A stretch of DNA of 64,000 nt, taken from contig NC_033631.1 of the NCBI RefSeq assembly GCF_001540865.1, forward strand, positions 1,095,532 through 1,159,531, written 5' to 3'. Under the pieces are notes generated by a model that was given only the letters and a program-made list of their open reading frames with translations, ran no database searches and was not told where the DNA came from. Positions 46,931 through 58,601 of this stretch are shown in pieces (positions within the stretch are counted from its first letter, which is position 1; the number at the start of each line of letters is the position of its first letter). This DNA comes from Ananas comosus (Eukaryota > Streptophyta > Magnoliopsida > Poales > Bromeliaceae). The position numbers and the translations under genes were made by a program.

Positions 46931-47369
46931 GTTATTCCTGTTGCATTATAAAATTACTTGATTCTTTATATTTTTAAAATGGAATTAATACAATTTAGAC
47001 CCTCTTTGCGAACCAAAGAAGACAAAACTCATATTGAGTGTTATTTAGAAGTATGTAAATACATTTTTATTGTTCTCATTCTGATAATTTCTTCATTCTA
47101 ATCTCCTTTTACAGGAAGCAATGATGAAGGACACCTTGGAGCGCGCGAGGGAGCCAAACCTAGACCTCAAAGCCTACTTATCGAACGCTTATATTCACCC
47201 CGTGTTCAAAGGTGCCGAAGAGGATGCAATAGAAGCATGTGTATATTTCTATGTAGATTAAGAGGTGAGAAACGAATGGTCTTTTTTTTTTTCTTTGGTA
47301 ACTTTACATATGCAGTAAGAATGAGTCTTTTGATGTGTTATGGAACTTATTTTTGAAATGTTTTCACAG

Positions 47370-47370
<1 letters not shown>

Positions 47371-47410
<40 letters not shown>
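47371..47410. repeat. (GA)n microsatellite
   Basis: About 19 GA dinucleotides in the 3' flank of the CSC1-like gene. A 22-base A run follows at 47476. Confidence 0.9.
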
Positions 47411-47413
<3 letters not shown>

Positions 47414-47499
47414 CCAAAATGTTGAACAGGTTCAAATGATGAACTTGTTTTCAATTCTCTGGAGTCACTGCTCTTAAAAAAAAAAAAAAAAAAAAAGAA

Positions 47500-47830
47500 A
47501 TTCAGAAAAAATGAATGTAGACCCCTCAACTTTTAAGCCATTTTAAAATACCTCCTCTAAAGTTATTTTATTTATTTTTTTCATTGGTACCGCCTCAACT
47601 TTCAATTTGTTTGATTTAAATTGTTCCCGTTAATTGAAATGGAGATTTTGTTAAAATAAACTGCTCTATCAGCTTTGAATTTGACAGAATCATCATTAAT
47701 TCAACAAAATATCAGTTTAATTTACTTAAACATAATTTAAAATAAATAAATAAAAGATAAATTTTAAGGGTCCTATTTCAAAATGCCCTGTAGCATAGGG
47801 ACCGAGTATATATACATTTTTACCAATAAC
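47500..47830. mobile_element. Possible MITE with ACCCCTCAACTTTTAAG-type ends
   Basis: The left part (ATGTAGACCCCTCAAC, CCATTTTAAAATACC) and right part (GGGTCCTATTTCAAAATGCCC, GTATATATACATTTTT) are roughly inverted. The texture resembles the MULE MITE at 6085. No target duplication was defined. Confidence 0.35.
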
Positions 47831-48400
47831 TTTTTGCACCCACCTATGAGCTTCTAGAGCTAATTAACATTTGAAGTGTACCTCCTTAACAAAATGAGTT
47901 AAATATAGAATTATAATGCATCTGCAACTTGTTATTTTTTTTTTCTCAGTTCTCTCTTGAAGAATAAAAAGATGTTGAGCTTTTGCTTGTGGTAATTGAT
48001 GCAGATTATATAATTGGAGGTTAAAATAAAGGTATTGCAGTGCCGAAAATTTATGAAATTGGATTTCTACAGCGTTCAAATATTCAAAATCATATTTACT
48101 TGTATGGATCGTCAAATTGAATGTGTAAGTATCAAAAAAATAAGACTCTTGCAAAATATGTATAATTGTAAACCTCAATTATGCACCCTATTGTTTTTAA
48201 AATATTAATATTCGATTTTCTCTTCATCATAAATGTTGGTTTAAATGGGCCCGAAACTTGACGAATGCTTTTGTAATTAAAATACACATAAAAATATCGT
48301 TAACAAAGAGTTTAGCTACACTGTCAAAATCTCAGCCCTTACAAAAACCCATTAAACTACATGATGCATGTAGTGGAAAAATCCTAAACATAGCAGCCCA
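47831..48400. other. Intergenic, nothing recognised
   Basis: AT-rich; overlapping 64- and 104-codon frames on opposite strands at 47864-48208 have no family resemblance and no conserved context. Confidence 0.3.
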
Positions 48401-49104
48401 CGACACACAAATCTTGGAATAGCATCATAGATAAAAGGATTAGTAGTAGCTGATTATATTAGAAACATTTCTACATATAGTGCTGAAGAAATGTATAAAT
48501 ATTTAGAAACATACTTATATAGGAGAATCAACTAAAGCCATGTGGGAATAATTTAAAACTCAATGTGAAGAAGAATTTAATCATATGATTGCTTTAGGAT
48601 GTAATCCATGTAACTTCACTAATAAAGTACATGCCTTAATAACAGGACAAGACCCAAATTCAGGACAAATAGGATTACAAAATAATGCCATAATAAATTT
48701 AGAACAATTAAGTATTTACAATTGGGTACATATTAAAATATTTTTAAGTGATTATTACTATTATTCTAGTATTAGTGGAAATACATTTAATCCAGATATA
48801 CGTAGAAAATTATTTCTTAAATTACCAGGAGTTTTAGGAAGAGAAATTCAGAACTAATGGGAAAATATGGACGTACATAAACTTAATCCTAATACTTTAT
48901 GGTCTATAGGTCAAAGAATTCAATTTATAATGACCATATATATTACAAGAAAAATGTGCAAATATCCAAATACAGAAACAACTAAATGAGTATTCTTTTT
49001 GCAAAGACATAATTTATACTCCACAACAATATGATAAACTACCCTCTCAGTCATCCCAATGATACTATCCTAAACAACAACATAAATTCAAGAAAATCCA
49101 TGTG

Positions 49105-49628
49105 AGGCTACTATGCTTCTGGAAGCACGGAGCCTTCCGCGCGTGCTTCCAGATCGTTTTCGATGTTGCGACTTTCGTATCGTCGATCGGCTCCGTTAAA
49201 CTTGATTTAGAGTATTTGAAGTATCTAGAAAATAAATTTTATGATTTTTCGATATCATTTGCCTAGTGATCGAAGGGGCTCAAAATCAACTAATTTTAAT
49301 GACTATAGTGAACTATTTGCAAGTTTAACGGTGTAGAAATATACAAATCACATAAAATTTTGATAGAAAATTTTTTATACTATATAAAATAAGATCAATA
49401 TCTTTGATCTAAAATTTTAATGTCATATTATCACGTTTTGTAAGATTTTTATTTTCAGCCGTTGTTTTTGAGCCCCTTCATTCACTAGGCAAATAATATC
49501 GAAAGATCGCATAATTTATTTTCTAAGTACTTCAAATACTCTAGATCAAGTTTAACCGAGCCGATCAACGATTTGAAAGTCGCAACATAAAAAATGACCT
49601 CGAAGCACGGACGGCTCCGTGCTAAAAT
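49105..49628. mobile_element. Foldback MITE family B inside the pararetrovirus fragment
   Basis: Left arm: GGCTACTATGCTTCTGGAAGC, GCACGGAGCCTTCCG, CGATCGGCTCCGTTAAACTTG. Right arm: CAAGTTTAACCGAGCCGATC, GAAGCACGGACGGCTCCGTGC. Core phrases (GATATCATTTGCCTAGTGATC, AATAAGATCAATATCTTTGAT) match the copies at 51340 and 5110. Confidence 0.65.
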
Positions 49629-49999
49629 CTTATTTAAACAAAGATAAACATGTTCACAAATTTAGGGGGGATAAGACATATAAGAATAAACTCCATTGCT
49701 TTACTTGTGGAAGTACATAACATTTTGTGAACACATGTCCAAAAAGAATGAATAAAAGAGATAGAAATGCATTAGTAGTAGAAGAAACCCAAGAAAATCT
49801 ATTAGCAGTGGATGAGTATATATCTGATACAGAATCCATATATTCTATTATAATTAAGTATAGATACTTATAATGATGAAAATTCTTCAGACGAAGAAGA
49901 ACAAAATGATTTTATAATTGAGATAGCTGAAAATCAGAATTTAATACAATTTGATGCATTGCAACATTTAAATTTTATCCATCTAACATTAGTGAACAT

Positions 50000-50410
50000 T
50001 GTGAGACCCCGAATAGTCTTATATATAAGATATAATATGGTTAAAATTCTTAACCCGGCTTAAACATTTTAGATGGTAGCGTGGCCCAAGAGGATAAGAG
50101 AGTTAAGCGTGCTAGGACGGGAGTAGTCCTAGAATAGGTGATTCTATAAAAAATTGGAACGTCACAGTTGGTATCAGAGCAAATTACCAGCCGAAAGTGT
50201 GAAATCAGTATCGGTTGAGCCTGGGAGGCTTAAAGGGGGGGATTGTGTGACCCCGAATAGTCTTATATATAATATATAATAAGGCTAGAACTCTTAACCC
50301 GGTTTAAGCATTTTGGATGGCAGTGTGGCCCAAGAGGATAAGAAAGTTAAGCGTGCTAAGACGGGAGTAGTCCTCACATGGGCGACCCCCTGGGAAGTCG
50401 GGGCGTCACA
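50000..50410 (+). mobile_element. Complete TRIM retroelement (167-bp LTRs)
   Basis: LTR1 50000-50166 (TGTGAGACCCCGAATAG to GGAACGTCACA) and LTR2 50244-50410 (TGTGTGACCCCGAATAG to GGGGCGTCACA) have equal length. Between them are the primer site TTGGTATCAGAGC (50168-50180, initiator tRNA-Met type), about 50 bases, and the polypurine tract AGGGGGGGA. No coding capacity, as defines a terminal-repeat retrotransposon in miniature. A matching 5-bp target duplication was not found (AACAT left, GTTAT right). Minus-strand relative at 20818. Confidence 0.85.
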
Positions 50411-50700
50411 GTTATAAACTGTAGTCATAATAAAAAAGATGAAAAAATAAGTTCTACAAGACGATGAGTAAAAATATAATTTTTTCCCAGATCAATTGAG
50501 CAGAGGAATTCTAGGATATGGTTTTACTAATTACAATCTTCAAAGTGTTTCAGAACAAAATATAATCAAGCAAAATAATACAACAATCCAATTAATATTA
50601 GATCTCCGTAAAAAATTAGGTTCATACGGAGTCTTAATTATACAACAAGCATCTATAATTAAAAACTACTTAACGATGGAGCTGATAGAAGAGTGTAGAT

Positions 50701-51009
50701 GTTTTCGGCGATGCCTGGGGTGGTCTTGTGATTTTTTCTTGAGCTGTAGTAAAGTTTTCCATGATTGGAAGGAACTGTATGCTTTTGATGATTGGTCCTT
50801 TTGCTACTGTTTGCTTTTGATGACTTGTGTCGCCTTTGCCTTTAATAATTGAAGATGCTCGATCGGGTCACACGGGGTGGTTTTAGTTATCCCCTAATTT
50901 TTGCCTGTAAGTTATTTCTTGTGGCGGGGGTGAGTAATTATGTATCTTTTATAGTTCTATAGTTGCTATCAGTTTTTTAGATTTTGGATAAACTCTTTTC
51001 ATTATTTTT
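50701..51009. other. Unassigned, possibly retroposon 3' sequence
   Basis: GT-rich stretch (TTTTGATGATTGGTCC, CACACGGGGTGGTTTTAG) with the texture of a LINE 3'UTR but without a tail or duplication. No gene. Confidence 0.25.
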
Positions 51010-51171
51010 AATCATTAGATTAAATACTATAACCCAATGGAGACCACTCAACCCTAGGGGGACCACTCAACTCTAACCGACTAATATCATCCTGATCCTA
51101 CAATTTTTAATCCAAGGGTTAAAAACTTGATAGCAAAAAGAGTGTTTTACTATTAATAGTATTTCAGCCTA

Positions 51172-51239
<68 letters not shown>

Positions 51240-51287
51240 AAATATNAAATATACACATCACTTTGAAATATATAAATAGCATTGTTT

Positions 51288-51337
<50 letters not shown>

Positions 51338-51345
51338 GAGCTAGA
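51010..51345. mobile_element. MITE family A copy (reverse) and long TA microsatellites
   Basis: CAACCCTAGGGGGACCACTC, GACTAATATCATCCTGATCC and AAAAACTTGATAGCAAAAAG are the reverse complement of the copy at 3620. (TA)n at 51177-51232 and 51294-51334 flank the N at 51246. The N likely marks a collapsed microsatellite. Confidence 0.6.
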
Positions 51346-51870
51346 ATACTATCAATAGCAAACCGGCATTTTTGCCACCCATTTGTTCTCGATGATGGAG
51401 CCTCCAAATCGACAATCAGCATCGTTGAACATGATCTATACCACTTGAAGTGTTTATAAATCAAATTTCAAATTTTTTCGACATCATTTGCCTAATGATC
51501 GAAGGGTTTCAAAAATTGTAATTTTAATGGTCGATATAAGACATTTTCTCGTTTAACGGTGTAAAGATATCCAAATCAATTAAATTTTTGTTAGAAAATT
51601 TTTTAAACTATTTAAAATAAGATCTATACTCTTGATCTTGATTACAAGACTCATATAATCAATTTTTTAAGAATATTCATTTTCAGCCGTTCATTTTTAT
51701 GTTCACTCGATGGATAAGAGAGCAATATCGAAAATGTATGAAATTTGATTTCTAAATACTTCAAATAGTATAGATCATGTTCAACGTGCCGATCATCAAT
51801 TTGGAGGCTCTATCATCGAAAACAAATGAGTAGCAAAAGTGTCGGTTTGCTATCGATAGTATTCTAGCTC
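51340..51870. mobile_element. Foldback MITE family B
   Basis: Left arm GAGCTAGAATACTATCAATAG, CAAACCGGCATTTTTGC, TTCTCGATGATGGAGCCTCC. Right arm GGAGGCTCTATCATCGAAAAC, GCAAAAGTGTCGGTTTG, CTATCGATAGTATTCTAGCTC. Arms pair over about 230 bases, including the copy-specific tip CAAACCG / CGGTTTG. Confidence 0.7.

Positions 51871-51952
<82 letters not shown>
51870..51952. repeat. (TC)n(TA)n(GA)n self-complementary microsatellite
   Basis: TC run, TA run, GA run in direct succession. It is a perfect-looking palindrome able to form a long hairpin, lying exactly between two foldback elements. Confidence 0.85.
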
Positions 51953-51955
<3 letters not shown>

Positions 51956-52375
51956 TATACTATCAGGGTAAGCACAGAGTCCTCCGTGCCTCCTGAAGTT
52001 GTTTTGTCTCAAATTAACAATTTTAATGGTAGATGTACTTGTTTGTTGAATTTAACGTGGTGTTAAAACAATCGAAATTTTTATAGAAAATTCTTTTCAC
52101 TATTTAGAGTAAAATCATTACCTCAGATCTTAAATTCAAGTTTTTTATCATCATGTTTTATGAGATTTTTATTTTCAGCAGTTCATTTTTAAACTACTCG
52201 TTTGATAGGTAATTGATACCGAAAAATATAAAATTTAGTTTCCAAATACTTTCAATAGTGTAGATCAAGTCTAACGAAACCGATCGTGGATTTAGAAGCC
52301 GCATCATTGAAAACAACTTGGTAGCATAGAGGCCTCCGTGCTACCAATAATATACCAGCCTAGCTCATATATATA
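51953..52375. mobile_element. Foldback MITE family B, left arm shortened
   Basis: Left GTGGTATACTATCAGGGTAAG with TCCTCCGTGCCTCCTGAAG, right AACTTGGTAGCATAGAGGCCTCCGTGCTACC and ATAATATACCAGCC. The left arm lacks the segment around GATGATGCAGCTTCC present in the 5110 copy. Flanked by TA repeats at 52378-52420. Confidence 0.55.
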
Positions 52376-52379
52376 TATG

Positions 52380-52425
<46 letters not shown>

Positions 52426-52699
52426 AGAGCTACTATATTATCGGAAGCATAGAGGATCAAGCATTATATATAGTATATTGACTGAGAGCGTAAACGATGG
52501 TGCACGGTCGAGTATATTTTGAATCTTTGATTTTTCTGACAGATATAATTTTGTATTCCATCTTTGACGTTAATGAAATTTTGCTTTGTTTTCGTCCGTG
52601 AATGTAGATTAGTAGTTGAACTACGTAAATCTTAGTATGTTCTTTTCTTTGTTTTTTTTTCGGATCTGTTTTTTGCCGTTTGGCTTCAACAACACCTCA

Positions 52700-52877
52700 C
52701 CATCGAAAGTTCCCAGCTGCAGGAGAAGGAATCTTCACTTTTGCTGGTGGTAGACCCACCGGCCACAGAATACTGATGGCAAAGGCGAAGAGAGAAGAAG
52801 TTCCTTGGTGGCTAGCTAAAGGCTATTCGACCTTTAATTATTCTGCTTCCCATTCGATTTCTTTTCACTCTTCAACC

Positions 52878-52917
<40 letters not shown>

Positions 52918-53024
52918 AAAACATCTACTTCAAGAGCTTCTTTGGTTGCAGTATTTTCTCTAGTTAAACTTGAGATTAATTATTTTGGAGCAGCTCCCTC
53001 TTCAATCTCCTTTTCGGATCTGTG
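52700..53024 (+). promoter_or_regulatory. Conserved leader (5'UTR exon) of NLR unit 3
   Basis: The longest of the leader copies, with CAGGAGAAGGAATCTTCAC, GGTGGTAGACCCACCGGCC, a (TC)n run at 52880-52913, and AAGAGCTTCTTTGGTTGCAG. It ends GGATCTGTG/GTTAGT. The inferred 5'UTR intron 53025-60346 is about 7.3 kb because of nested TE insertions; the acceptor is TGTCAG. A frame of 79 codons at 52680-52919 overlaps the leader and is not conserved at the other units. Confidence 0.55.
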
Positions 53025-53526
53025 GTTAGTTGTGCTTCTTCTACTTACTCTTTTAATTCATTTCTTGAGTTCCAAGGGTTCTTGTTTTTTATTCTCTTTG
53101 CTATGATCAGCTGGCTTAATTCTTTAAAGCACACAAGAGTATATATAGTATGTCTTTGTTGATTAATATATTGGTCGGATTCACTTAATGATGCATTGTA
53201 AACAAGATGACAAGAGATAATAATTGAGGTAGAATAATTTGGCCTTCTATTGTACTTTCACTTTATTGTTGATGATTGAGCATCTAAATCGATGATTAAT
53301 ATCATGTAAGATGTTTAAGGGTCATAAACTTTCTAGAAAAAGAATTTTACAATTTTTCTTTAATTATTTTCTGGCTCATCAAGTGGGCACAATATGATTG
53401 GTCAATATTACCAACCTTTGGAAAATATTTTTTTTAAAAAAAATCTTAAATTCACAATCCTGGTTGTAGGTTTTGATCTATAGTTGAGAGAATTTTATTT
53501 ATTATCAAAAGCTCAAGTAATTTGGA

Positions 53527-56500
53527 ATTTTTTTTTTTTAGAAAAAAGTAGCATGCTACCGCTTCATTCAACTAGAAAGTAAACTTAGCTACAAATTGAG
53601 ACAGCCAAGACCTCGAAGGGCATTAAAAAAAAAAAAAAAAAAAAAAAAAGCACTAGGCCCAAGAGATAAAGAAAAAAAGGAAAGACAAAAGGAAAAACAA
53701 TGCAAATTAGCTACATGAACAATCCCACGAGTCTCTAAGCACTCTGATCTTCATTAACAAGCTCCCCAACGCCCGTCTTAATTTCTGAAAAATTCTTTTG
53801 TTATGCTCCAACCATAGAACCCACCACGTTGTAGCAATGATCAACATTTCTTTATCCCCCTGTGCATCCCTTTTGGTACTGCTCTTTTTCTATAGCTCCG
53901 TTACGGATTGACGATCATTAAAGAGCAGTTTATAAGATAGCAATCCTTTCAGTAAAGCTGTGGTGTAGGCGCAGGCAGAGAAGAGATGATCCATAGTCTC
54001 CTTCTCATCCAGACATAAAACGCAACTCTCATCTCCAAACCAATCCGGCCCTTTTTAGAAGGTTGTCCGTGGTAAGCACCTTTTTTTTCAGCACCAGGCA
54101 GACGAAGATCTTGACTTTAAGAGGGGATCTGATCTTCCAAAGACGTACCGAACTCTCAATTTTGACTCCACCGTCTAGAAGAAATTTATATACCGATCTG
54201 ACCGAGAATGTTTTGGATTGTGTCCACCTCCATCTTACTTCGTCCTATGTGTTACTTGGAGAAGTTGTAGCAAGTAACTCCTTGAAGTTCGAAAGTTGGT
54301 CTCTATCTCTTGGGGACGAAGGGGTGAATCCCGACAAAATCTTATGCCACTTCCACCCATTCCTTCCCCAACCCTCCTTCACTCTTGAGTTTTTGGAAAT
54401 GATCTTATCAAAGATACACGGATATAAAGTTCGCAGTGGAGCTCGTTCGCACTAGATATCAGTCCAGAACTTAACAATTTGACCGTTCCCAATAGTGTAC
54501 GAGATGCCACATTTAAAAACCTCCCTGGTCGTTAGAACACTCTTCCACCAAAAAGAATAGGGTTTGAATGACCTACCTTCCGCAAGTAGTTTCCGTCGTA
54601 TATAGTAAAGTCCGTCTATTAGTCCACCCCATAGATGATTCCTGTTAGAGAAGAACCTCCACCACCATTTGGTCAATAAGGCTACATTCATGGTCGCTAG
54701 GTCTTTTACCCCTAAACCGCCTCATTTTACTTATGCAAATTGATTTCCACTGAACTAGGCAGTGTCCGCCTATAGTAATTGTACTCCTCCGCCAGAAAAA
54801 AGCCCTTCTCATGGCTTCTAGATGATGCAAGACCCACTTTGGTGCCTTGAAGATCAAGAAGTAGTAAAGCGGTAGATTCGATAGCACTAAGTTCACGAGG
54901 ACTAATCTACCTCCTTGTGATAGTAGTTTAGCTTGCCACTCTTCGATCCGCCTCTCCATTTTGCCGATGATAGGCCACCAGTCCTCTTTCTTTAGACGGT
55001 TCGTCGTTAAAGGTAAGCCGAGATACTTAATTGGGAAAGATCCAAATTTACACCCTAATAGAATCGCGAGTCTCCTACCGAGTCGTTCGTTCCGGCCCAT
55101 ATAGAATAATTCTAACTTCTGTCGATTAATTTTCAATCCAGACGCTCACTCAAAAATTTGCCACGAGAAGAGAAGATTTTTCACTTGTCTTTTCTGTGCC
55201 CCACAGAAGAAGACGGTGTCATCTGCATATTGGATGATAGCTACTTTAGTCTTATCATTGGGTCCTACGCCTCTCAACAGTTCATTACGAACTGCTCTTT
55301 CTGTCATTCTCGCTAAGCCTTCCGCCACCAACAAGAAGAGGTAAGAGGATAACGGGTCCCCTGCCGCAAGCCCCTTCTAGTTTTTATCCATTTAGTTGGT
55401 GATTCGTTAATCAGCACCACCACCTTGGCATTGGAGATACATTGTTCAATCCAAAAGCACCACTTTTGGTTCACCCCGAGCTGTGTAAAGATCTTTTTCA
55501 GAAAATTCCATCTCACTTTATCATAGGCCTTTTTCGAAGTAAGCTTTAATACCTACACTTTCCGCACCTGTTTTTGAACACCAGTTTGTAATTTCGTTGG
55601 CTGTAGCGAAAGAATCGAGAATGAACCGATCTTTGATAAAGGCTGACTGTGATGGGGAAATAATGTCTTGCATTGCCCCTGCTAATCTATTGGCAGGTAC
55701 CTTAGATATGATTTTCTGAACACTGTTAATGAGGCTGATAGGTCGGAAATCATTTGCCGTTGAAGAGCCCTCTTTCTTAGGAATAAGACAGATGTAGGAG
55801 TAATCCATTGGTCCAGAGTCGAAGTTGCATAGAAACAAGTTAGTGAAGATATTGAACAAATCCTCTTTGACCACCTCCCAGAATTTCTGGAAAATTCTCA
55901 TATTGAACCCGTTCGGCCCCGGGGCTTTGTCACCACCGAGCTGAAAAGTGGCCTTCTTGATCTCTTCTAAGGAGAACGACATAATCAAATGGTCTAGGTT
56001 AGGTAAAGGTCTAGTCGTGAATAGGCTACTCCAGTCCCCAGTCGTAGGATTGTGTATCGTATCCGGGGTGAAGACTTCTTTGAATTTAGAGTAAAAATAC
56101 TCCTTTTTATCTTCTTCTCTGTGAATGGTCCTACCATCGTCTACAACCGTATGGATGAAATTTTCATGTCTCCTGCCATTTGCTAGTGCGTGACAGAACT
56201 TGGTGTTACCATCTCCCTCTTTCAGCCATTGTTGTCTGGCTCTTGATTTCCACATAATCTCTTCCTCGACAATTCCATCCCGAAGTTGTGCCTTGAGTAG
56301 CCGTCGCTGTTCAATCTGTTCATGGGAAAGCGAACAACTTTCTTCAAGAAGATCCAGATTGTGGATCTCTTCAGCCTTTTCAAGGATCTAGAAATACTAT
56401 AATAACTCAAGGAATACTATTCTTTAATTCTCTTACGACAATGTCTTAGCTTAGCGACAAAAGTAAGAACGCTAGACGCTTTATTCGACACCTCCTTCCA

Positions 56501-58567
56501 CCAAATGGGCACAAGACTGCAAAAGTCCTGTCTCCTAAGCCGGACCTCTTCAAATCGGAAGAAACATATACTCACCTTATCACCAGTTGATAGGAGGATA
56601 GGACTGTGGTCAGATGTGACTCTTGGTACAGCGACTACCTGAGTCAAAGGAAAGGCTTGATCCCATCGGTGAAAATAAGGAAACGATCAAGCTTCGCAAG
56701 GGTGGGACTATAGTTTGCATATTGGACCAAGTAAAATTTTGATTGGCCATAGGTAGGTCGATCAGCTCCAAAGTATTTATCAGGTCGTTGAACATAGTCG
56801 AAAGCCGTCTGCTCCATGCTCGACCCTTACGCTCAATCGGATTTCTGATTAGATTGAAGTCCCCACAGATCGCCCAAACCTCTCTGCACGCTCCCTTAAG
56901 CGCTTTTAGCTCATTGCAGAAATCCTCTTTCCCTTCTCACGAAGAAGGACCGTATACATTCGTTACGAGGAAAATAGTCCCACTGTCCAAGTGCTTCAAC
57001 CGAGTAGTAAGAGAGTAGTCGCGAACGATAACCTCACAACAAGAAAAAATTCTTGAACTCCAACAAGTAATGATTCCTCCAGCTGCTCCATTTGAATTAA
57101 TGAACTGACATTTATCAAAATAAGATCCAGCAAACGATGAAAGAAAAGAGCGCGAGACATCCTCCACTTTGATTCTTGAAAACATAACACAGACTTCTTA
57201 AACTTAGACACTACCGACTTCACAAGACATCTTTTATTTCGGTTGTTCAGACCTCTAACGTTCCAACAGCACAGCTAAAACATGACACCCTAAGAGACCG
57301 CCGACTTCACAATAGCGTCCAACTCACCAAAGACTACCTAATGGGTAACGCACTGGAACTTCAGAAGGCTGCCAGCCTCCTCGTCGGTGAGGGAAATTCA
57401 GCACTTGGCACTTTTGGTCTTTATTTTATTGAGCTTCCTTGTACCAGGACCCGCAAGTGTGGCTTTTTTCATCGACCCCTTCTGCAACTTGCGCGAAGGG
57501 CTTGCGTAAATTGATACTTCTCCTTCCCTCAAGAGTGCTTTGCGTGATATAGCCCGCTCCAAAGAGAGAATATTATCCCTGCCAGAGAAACGAGCGCTCT
57601 TTCTGGTGGTACTGGTGGACACCGTCGAGCTTGCTTTTCCTTGGTTCAAATCCGCTTCGAATCCATCGGTAAGGGCCGTGATGTGGTCAGCATATCCTAT
57701 TGTACAAGCCCCGTCATCTGTCAGTATATTGTCGGGACCGTTGGTCGTCCATTCCGCAATGCAGTCCATAGCCTAGTTAGTAAATTCGCGAATTATTCGC
57801 GAATCCGAATTAAACGGTCATTTTACAAATTTTTTCCAAAGAAAAAGAATTATTCGCGAATTTTTGGGCCAACCAAATAATGGCGTATAATTCCCGAATA
57901 ATTGCCGAATTATTTGAAAATATGAATAAAAAATTATAATTTTTTTAAAATATAAATTATCTTATATTTTATATCTTATATTTTATATTTTATATCGAAT
58001 CCGTATTTTAAGCCGAATTTTTCGGCGAATTTAAAAATTAGAAAACGAATTTTATGCGTATAATATCCGTACTGAATTTTTATCTAATCCGAATTAACTA
58101 ACTATGGTCCAGAGTAGTTCCCGCCTGTGGATCAGTCCGCGCAGGGTTGCCGTGAGCGAATAGGCCCAAAAACTGGAACTGTGACACTTCTTCAAGAGGT
58201 AGGCCGGTTCGTCCCCCCCCAATCAGAATAGACATGGGTCTGGGTGGACTGTAATCAAGGGGATGTAGCCCGAAACATAAGGCCCCCCATTTGACGGGAC
58301 TTTGACACAGCCCATGGGAGTTAGGAGAACTGATTGGGCGACATCAGGCCTGAGCAAACTGAAGGCCCGCCAGTACCCAAGGTAGGATTGAGCATAGTCA
58401 GTAGGATTGAGCATAGTCAGGCCATGGGTCGAGTACCCAATTTTGGCCCGTATAATACTTCTCGAATCTGCCTTAGCCTGCGAAGTGCGAAGACATCACG
58501 GTCGAAACCCTTAGATGAACCCGAGGACTCCCCTACTTCAAAGCTTCGAAGCATGCTTCGTGAGGGT
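53527..58567 (-). mobile_element. Near full-length LINE (L1-like) in the NLR3 intron
   Basis: On the minus strand from 58567 down: ORF1-type region (58414-57398, broken), then the endonuclease start CCWNVRGLNNRNKR near 57270 with CFQESKW and NVYGPS, and SDHSPILLS near 56600. Reverse transcriptase follows: KAPGPNGFNM, FRPISLINSVQKIISKV, SQSAFIKDRFI, TRRGLRQGT, YADDTVF (55240), FPIKYLGLPLT. A zf-RVT-like tail (MNVALLTKWWWRF) follows and the 3' end is GAAGCGGTAGCATGCTAC plus A run near 53550. L1-type EN and RT with YADD are clear. Many frameshifts and stops make it inactive. A MITE is nested at 57776-58104. The NLR intron continues on either side (compare 8640-8670). Confidence 0.85.
57776..58104. 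mobile_element. AT-rich MITE nested in the LINE ORF1 region
   Basis: Begins AGTTAGTAAATTCGCGAATT and ends CCGAATTAACTAACT, an inverted pair. The interior is over 75% A/T with repeated ATTCGCGAAT palindromes. LINE ORF1 coding texture resumes on both sides (57398-57769 and 58120-58414). Target duplication not defined. Confidence 0.5.
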
Positions 58568-58601
58568 TTGCAATTAAACAAGAAGAAACTGCCTCGCTTT
58601 T

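Larger units (their letters stand above)
41421..47261 (+). pseudogene. CSC1-like: CSC1/OSCA-like calcium-permeable stress-gated cation channel gene, 5'-truncated and disrupted
   Basis: Recognised from family segments: RRPDQFT/VLVRNIPPDPD, NWLDYYQLKY, PAAFVSFRTRWGAAVCAQTQ, APEPRDVYWQNLAIPFV, SFIQGFLPGIALKIFL, MVDGWAGIAGEVLRLKPL, NVYNQEYESAAAFWP, ERAREPNLDLKAYL. OSCA/CSC1 proteins are multi-pass (DUF221/RSN1_7TM) osmosensitive Ca2+ channels. Exons inferred: 41421-41446, 41614-41715, 41988-42107, 42231-42298, 43096-43436, 43942-44187, 45092-45931 (interrupted), 46147-46380, 47115-47261. Missing: all exons for the N-terminal membrane segments. Lesions: TAG at 41647-41649 (expected Glu), loss of a few codons at the 42231 exon start, TAA at about 42280 (expected Glu), and a MULE MITE in the exon at 45151-45656. 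The C-terminus (…VFKGAEEDAIEACVYFYVD) lacks the acidic tail common in the family. Later exons remain well conserved, so the decay is recent. Confidence 0.9.
48410..50700 (+). mobile_element. Endogenous pararetrovirus (Caulimoviridae) fragment: capsid region with CCHC knuckle
   Basis: The translated pieces 48410-49100 resemble a caulimovirid capsid domain (for example a KLPGVLGREI segment ending a helical, Asn-rich stretch at 48585-48857). After an interruption, 49650-49860 has a Cys-x2-Cys-x4-His-x4-Cys knuckle followed by basic residues and an acidic tract, the usual order at the capsid C-terminus. 50416-50690 continues in similar AT-rich, Asn/Ile/Lys-rich codons, perhaps toward the protease. 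Frames carry several stops and shifts. No reverse transcriptase, movement protein or terminal part is visible. The fragment is interrupted by a family B MITE (49105-49628) and a TRIM (50000-50410). It is a decayed, non-infectious relic. Genus is not assignable. Confidence 0.6.

Noticed and set aside
52680..52919. 79-codon frame overlapping the NLR3 leader
   Set aside because: It ends in a Ser/Leu run made by a TC microsatellite, and the corresponding frame is not kept in the leaders at 7850 or 22370.
54063..54455. 130-codon plus-strand frame
   Set aside because: It is antisense to the zf-RVT-like 3' part of the LINE.
57540..57880. Plus-strand frames of 78 and 79 codons
   Set aside because: Antisense to the LINE ORF1 region and running into a MITE.
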